From NCBI RefSeq assembly GCF_004118935.1, contig NZ_CP035375.1, forward strand, positions 372,001-436,000: a DNA stretch of 64,000 bases, read 5' to 3'. The translations under genes were made by a program, and so were the position numbers. The DNA is from Salinibacterium sp. UTAS2018. GTDB taxonomy: Bacteria; Actinomycetota; Actinomycetes; Actinomycetales; Microbacteriaceae. The notes under the pieces were generated by a model. The model searched no databases. It worked only from the letters and a program-made list of their open reading frames with translations, and was not told the DNA's origin. This document shows positions 60,729-64,000 of the stretch, piece by piece (positions within the stretch are counted from its first letter, which is position 1; each line of letters starts with the position of its first letter).

Positions 60729-61886
60729 GTGACATCAAACCAGAACTACCTCGCAGTCATCAAGGTAGTCGGCATCGGTGGCGGTGGCGTGAACGCTGTC
60801 AACCGGATGATCGAGCTCGGCCTGCGAGGCGTCGAGTTTATTGCGATCAATACCGACGCCCAGGCGCTGCTCATGAGCGACGCAGACGTCAAGCTCGACG
60901 TCGGTCGCGAACTCACGCGTGGACTAGGAGCCGGCGCAGATCCTGAGGTTGGCCGTCGTGCTGCCGAAGATCACGCCGAAGAGATCGAAGAGGCGCTTGC
61001 GGGTGCCGACATGGTCTTTGTGACCGCTGGTGAGGGTGGTGGAACGGGTACCGGTGGTGCACCGGTCGTCGCCCGTATCGCTAAGTCGATCGGCGCTCTC
61101 ACGATTGGTGTTGTCACGAAGCCCTTCGGCTTCGAGGGCAAGCGCCGTTCGTCGCAGGCGGAGATTGGGGTGGAGACCCTCAAGAACGAGGTCGACACGC
61201 TCATCGTCGTACCCAACGATCGTCTTCTCGAGATCAGTGACCGTGGCATCAGCATGCTCGAGGCATTCTCGACCGCTGACCAGGTTCTGCTCGCCGGCGT
61301 TCAGGGCATCACCGACCTGATCACGACCCCCGGGTTGATTAACCTCGACTTCGCCGACGTCAAGTCGGTTATGCAGGGTGCCGGTTCTGCGCTCATGGGC
61401 ATTGGCTCATCACGCGGGGCCGACCGGGCCATAAAAGCGGCTGAGTTGGCTGTTGCCTCCCCGTTGCTCGAAGCCAGCATCGATGGGGCGCACGGCGTAC
61501 TGCTCTCGATTCAGGGCGGATCCAACCTCGGTATTTTCGAGATCAACGATGCCGCGCGTCTTGTTCAAGAAGCTGTCCACCGCGAAGCCAACATCATCTT
61601 TGGTGCCGTCATTGACGACACTCTCGGCGATGAAGTTCGCGTGACTGTCATCGCGGCGGGGTTCGACGGGGGAGAGCCTGCGGCTAAGCCTGTAGAAGGC
61701 CGCCGTACCAACTACGTTGTACCTGAGCCGCCAGCTGAGCACATTGCAGCCGACAACTCCGCGACGACGAAGGACACCGACTGGAAGTCGCAGCCAAGCG
61801 CCATTCCGGCAACGCCGATCGACCGCAGCTTCGACGATGACGACGAGAACGACAACGATCTCGACGTTCCCGACTTCCTGAAGTAG
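60729..61886 (+). CDS. ftsZ: Cell-division GTPase FtsZ
   Basis: The 385-residue tubulin homologue has [13 protein letters not shown], the G-box GGGTGTGG (103-110), the T7 loop region [11 protein letters not shown], and an acidic linker rich in Asp and Glu ending in VPDFLK, the conserved C-terminal peptide that binds SepF and FtsW. GTP-driven polymers form the Z-ring. The GTG at 60729 follows TGGAGG; homology begins there. The gene has its own 175-bp leader with an inverted repeat. Confidence 0.97.
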   Translation: MTSNQNYLAVIKVVGIGGGGVNAVNRMIELGLRGVEFIAINTDAQALLMSDADVKLDVGRELTRGLGAGADPEVGRRAAEDHAEEIEEALAGADMVFVTAGEGGGTGTGGAPVVARIAKSIGALTIGVVTKPFGFEGKRRSSQAEIGVETLKNEVDTLIVVPNDRLLEISDRGISMLEAFSTADQVLLAGVQGITDLITTPGLINLDFADVKSVMQGAGSALMGIGSSRGADRAIKAAELAVASPLLEASIDGAHGVLLSIQGGSNLGIFEINDAARLVQEAVHREANIIFGAVIDDTLGDEVRVTVIAAGFDGGEPAAKPVEGRRTNYVVPEPPAEHIAADNSATTKDTDWKSQPSAIPATPIDRSFDDDDENDNDLDVPDFLK

Positions 61887-61891
61887 CAGTG

Positions 61892-62578
61892 ATGGTCGAC
61901 CTAACTCCGTTGGGCGAACGACTTGCAGAGGTCGACGACAGAATCGCGGATGCCGCACGCGCCGCATCCCGCGATCTGTCGTCGATCACGCGCATCGTGA
62001 TCACTAAGTTTCATCCCGCGAGCCTCGTGCGTGAGCTCTATGCCCTCGGCGTTCGCGATGTCGGTGAGAACCGACACCAAGAAGCGCAAGCCAAGGCAGC
62101 TGAACTCGCCGATCTCGACTTGCGGTGGAACTTTGTCGGCCAACTCCAGAGCAAGAAGGCGCGTCAAGCTCGTGCTTATTGTCATGCGATCCATTCGGTG
62201 GATCGGGACTCGCTCATCACAGCGCTGTCGAGCACCCAGGCTGAAACGCCGCTCGATGCGTTCGTGCAGGTCAACTTGACCGATGACCACGGGCGCGGCG
62301 GCGTTGTGGCTGCAGAGCTTGAGGCGTTTGCCGATCGCGTTGCTGCGGCTCCCGGACTTCGCCTGCGCGGCATCATGGGCGTTGCTCCCTTGGGGGAAGA
62401 CCCGAGACCGGCGTTCGCTTCTCTGAGGGCTCTGTCCGAGCGCCTGCAGGTGCAGCATCCCGACGCTTCAGCGCTCTCGATGGGGATGTCCGGCGACTTC
62501 GCTGACGCGATCGCGGAAGGTGCGACACACCTACGCATTGGCACGGCAATCACGGGAAATCGACCCGACCATGGTTAA
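61892..62578 (+). CDS. yggS: YggS-family pyridoxal-phosphate-binding protein
   Basis: The 228-residue TIM-barrel protein has the PLP Lys39 in IVITKFHP, the segment GENRHQEAQAKA, and the phosphate-binding RIGTAITGNRP near its end. YggS/PLPBP proteins balance cellular PLP pools. It follows ftsZ by 5 bp, without the pgeF/yfiH gene that usually lies between them. An in-frame GTG precedes the ATG at 61892. Confidence 0.93.
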   Translation: MVDLTPLGERLAEVDDRIADAARAASRDLSSITRIVITKFHPASLVRELYALGVRDVGENRHQEAQAKAAELADLDLRWNFVGQLQSKKARQARAYCHAIHSVDRDSLITALSSTQAETPLDAFVQVNLTDDHGRGGVVAAELEAFADRVAAAPGLRLRGIMGVAPLGEDPRPAFASLRALSERLQVQHPDASALSMGMSGDFADAIAEGATHLRIGTAITGNRPDHG

Positions 62579-62614
62579 TCTCGAATTAGAAGCTTCACCA
62601 TTCGGAGGATTATC

Positions 62615-63085
62615 ATGGCCAACCCACTGCGCAAGACAATGGTCTACCTCGGCCTCGCCGATGAGGACTACGAGTACGAACAGGGAACGACTACGCCAGC
62701 CGCGCCGGTCGCCCCTGTCGCAGCAGCACCGGCTCCAGCGAGCTCTAACCGCGCACCGGTTACCCCGTTGCGTCGTGCTGCACCCAGCACTGCGGAGGCA
62801 GAGATGAACGAGATTTTGACGGTGCACCCGCGCCAGTACAAGGACGCTCAGCTGATCGCGGAAAACTTCCGCGAAGGCATCCCCGTCATCATCAACCTGT
62901 CCCAGATGAGTGAGCCCGATGCGCGTCGTTTGGTCGACTTCGCTAGCGGTCTCTCGCAGGGGCTCTACGGCAAGATCGAGCGTGTCACGAGCAAGGTATT
63001 CCTGCTCTCGCCCGCCCATGTTGCCGTCAGTGGCGAGCAGGCTGAAGTCGAATCTGACGTGGACGCGTCCTTCTTCGGGCAGTAA
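62615..63085 (+). CDS. sepF: SepF, FtsZ membrane-anchor protein
   Basis: The 156-residue protein has the SepF layout: an amphipathic N-terminal helix ([12 protein letters not shown]), a variable Ala/Pro-rich linker and the core domain [20 protein letters not shown], with [16 protein letters not shown]. It anchors the Z-ring to the membrane through the FtsZ C-terminus. A GGAGG site precedes the ATG. Actinobacteria use SepF in place of FtsA. Confidence 0.96.
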   Translation: MANPLRKTMVYLGLADEDYEYEQGTTTPAAPVAPVAAAPAPASSNRAPVTPLRRAAPSTAEAEMNEILTVHPRQYKDAQLIAENFREGIPVIINLSQMSEPDARRLVDFASGLSQGLYGKIERVTSKVFLLSPAHVAVSGEQAEVESDVDASFFGQ

Positions 63086-63095
63086 ACCCGTTGTC

Positions 63096-63117
63096 AGCGG
63101 GCCTCTTTTCCCCCGCT
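63096..63117 (+). other. Hairpin between sepF and yggT
   Basis: AGCGGG and CCCGCT can pair around a 10-base CTCTTTT loop in the 43-bp gap. It may attenuate or process the transcript. Confidence 0.35.
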
Positions 63118-63128
63118 AACCTAGAGGG

Positions 63129-63422
63129 GTGAATCCCGTTTCAGTTATCGCCGCGGTGGCGTACTACGCCATCACCCTGTTCATGTTTACGATGTGGGCT
63201 CGGTTCATTCTCGATCTCGTCGTCGTTTTCGCTCGCGGTTGGCGCCCCAGTGGCATTGGTCTCGTACTTTCTGAGTTCGTGTTCACGATTACCGATCCCC
63301 CGATCAAGGCCGTCCGCAAGGTCGTGCCCATGATTCGTATCGGCAACGGAGCGCTTGATTTATCTTGGATGCTGGTCATGCTCGTCTGCATAATTCTTAC
63401 CTCCATTTTGCGGGGCTTTTAG
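63129..63422 (+). CDS. yggT: YggT-family membrane protein
   Basis: The 97-residue protein has two membrane helices joined by the conserved segment FVFTITDPPIKAVRKVVP, typical of YggT. It follows sepF and precedes divIVA/wag31, the usual order in actinobacteria (Rv2146c). It is thought to support division or osmotic balance, but the mechanism is not settled. The start is GTG at 63129. Confidence 0.93.
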   Translation: MNPVSVIAAVAYYAITLFMFTMWARFILDLVVVFARGWRPSGIGLVLSEFVFTITDPPIKAVRKVVPMIRIGNGALDLSWMLVMLVCIILTSILRGF

Positions 63423-63548
63423 ATCTGCAGGCTGCCGATGTAGTGTTGTCGTAGTTCATGCGGCAACTAATCAGGTTTCGTCAGTACGCTGTGACGCGAA
63501 TGTTGAACGTTATGTATACGTTGAAAGAAAGTTTTAGAGGTGGCGGCA

Positions 63549-64000
63549 ATGGCTTTGACTCCAGAAGACGTGGTCAACAAGCGGTTTGAATCGACAAAAT
63601 TCCGCGAGGGATACGACCAAGATGACGTCGACGATTTTCTCGACGAGGTCGTTGTCGAGTTGCGACGACTGAACCAAGAAAACGACGAGCTCCGTCAGCG
63701 CTTGAGCGCTGCTGAAGCTCGCGCGACTGAACTTCAACAGTCCGCAGGCAGTGCCGCTGCAGCGGCCCCGGCGCCAGCAGCAATCGCTGCTCCCGCCCCT
63801 GCTGCTATCGAGAGCGCTCCCGCTCCTGCTGTGGCAGCTCCCGAGCCCGCTTCGTCGGTTCTCGACGACGCCAGTAGCACGAACAACCTTCTCCAGCTCG
63901 CGCGCCGTCTTCACGAAGAGCACGTGCGTGAGGGCGTTCAGAAGCGCGACGCGCTCATCGCTGAAGGCCAGGCATCTGCCGCTGACATCGTCGCCGAAGG
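63549..64000 (+). CDS. wag31: DivIVA/Wag31 polar growth protein (cut by window end)
   Basis: The first 150 residues are visible. The N-terminal membrane-curvature-sensing domain is MALTPEDVVNKRFESTKFRE (1-20) plus GYDQDDVDDFLDEVVVELRR. An Ala/Pro-rich linker (about 56-100) follows, then the start of a second coiled coil. Wag31 directs polar cell-wall synthesis in actinobacteria. An AGAGGT site precedes the ATG. The 126-bp leader has an AACGT/ACGTT inverted pair (63506-63522). The gene runs off the window. Confidence 0.95.
   Translation, partial: MALTPEDVVNKRFESTKFREGYDQDDVDDFLDEVVVELRRLNQENDELRQRLSAAEARATELQQSAGSAAAAAPAPAAIAAPAPAAIESAPAPAVAAPEPASSVLDDASSTNNLLQLARRLHEEHVREGVQKRDALIAEGQASAADIVAE

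Noticed and set aside
1-64000. Frequent GGATG/CATCC words
   Set aside because: They follow the orientation of genes (Ala-Asp-Ala and similar codon runs) and look like codon preference; no k-mer count was possible here.
1-64000. tRNA, rRNA, CRISPR, insertion sequence, prophage or integrase
   Set aside because: None seen by reading intergenic stretches on both strands; no spaced repeats, transposase motifs or tRNA-like cloverleafs were found.

Overview
The window reads as chromosomal DNA of a high-GC Gram-positive actinobacterium, most likely a member of the Microbacteriaceae. The evidence is the gene content and order, not a database search. The coding sequence is GC-rich with many GTG starts. 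The division and cell-wall (dcw) cluster, the FHA/FtsR/MerR module, the PknL-type PASTA kinase, SepF and Wag31/DivIVA are all of actinobacterial type. From about 37.5 kb to the end, the order fadD15-like, plsC-like, class II aroG, pknL, Rv2175c-like, idsA-like, DUF3040, mraZ ... ftsZ, yggS, sepF, yggT, wag31 follows the Mycobacterium tuberculosis Rv2187c-Rv2145c block as I know it. Three members are missing or added: murE and the pgeF/yfiH gene are absent, and a LysM/lysozyme-like gene lies beside pknL. No tRNA, rRNA, insertion sequence, prophage or CRISPR array was seen.

Region 1-5 kb: the end of a small basic ORF; a retropepsin-like peptidase divergent from a RimK ligase that carries an extra RCK_C (TrkA-C) domain; what looks like an ASCH-protein stub; an M23 peptidase; and an ABC-2 exporter pair.

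Region 5-10.1 kb: an alpha/beta hydrolase, then a six-gene leftward sulfur operon (two tiny Cys-rich proteins, a CstB-like persulfide dioxygenase-rhodanese, TauE, DUF4395, rhodanese lipoprotein). It is divergent from a CstR-type repressor that keeps both cysteines but lacks the copper-binding His. Two ATACCC/GGGTAT palindromes separate them. This is a persulfide/sulfide-stress module.

Region 10-28.5 kb: a mixed metabolic region with phosphoketolase, Zn alcohol dehydrogenase, a SemiSWEET-like protein, hydrolases, two luciferase-like monooxygenases (one paired with a flavin reductase) and a NYN-LOTUS ribonuclease-like protein. It also holds a DsrE/TetR pair with twin palindromic operators, and an Rv2578c-type radical SAM protein directly behind a perfect LexA box. 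An SRPBCC gene follows an apparent ArsR stub, and a DsbA-like/CcdA thiol-redox pair follows that.

Region 28.5-37.5 kb: CDP-alcohol phosphatidyltransferase, FHA protein (GarA/OdhI type), FtsR-like and MerR-like regulators, an orphan ParA, pyruvate carboxylase, a MinD-like ATPase and peptide deformylase.

Region 37.5-64 kb: lipid and aromatic precursor genes, PknL and its neighbours, then the dcw operon. The mraZ control region is rich: a sigma-A-like promoter, a direct MraZ-box array, a second inverted array in the same 10-bp phase, and a perfect DnaA box. A 13-bp inverted repeat precedes ftsZ. The window ends inside wag31/divIVA.
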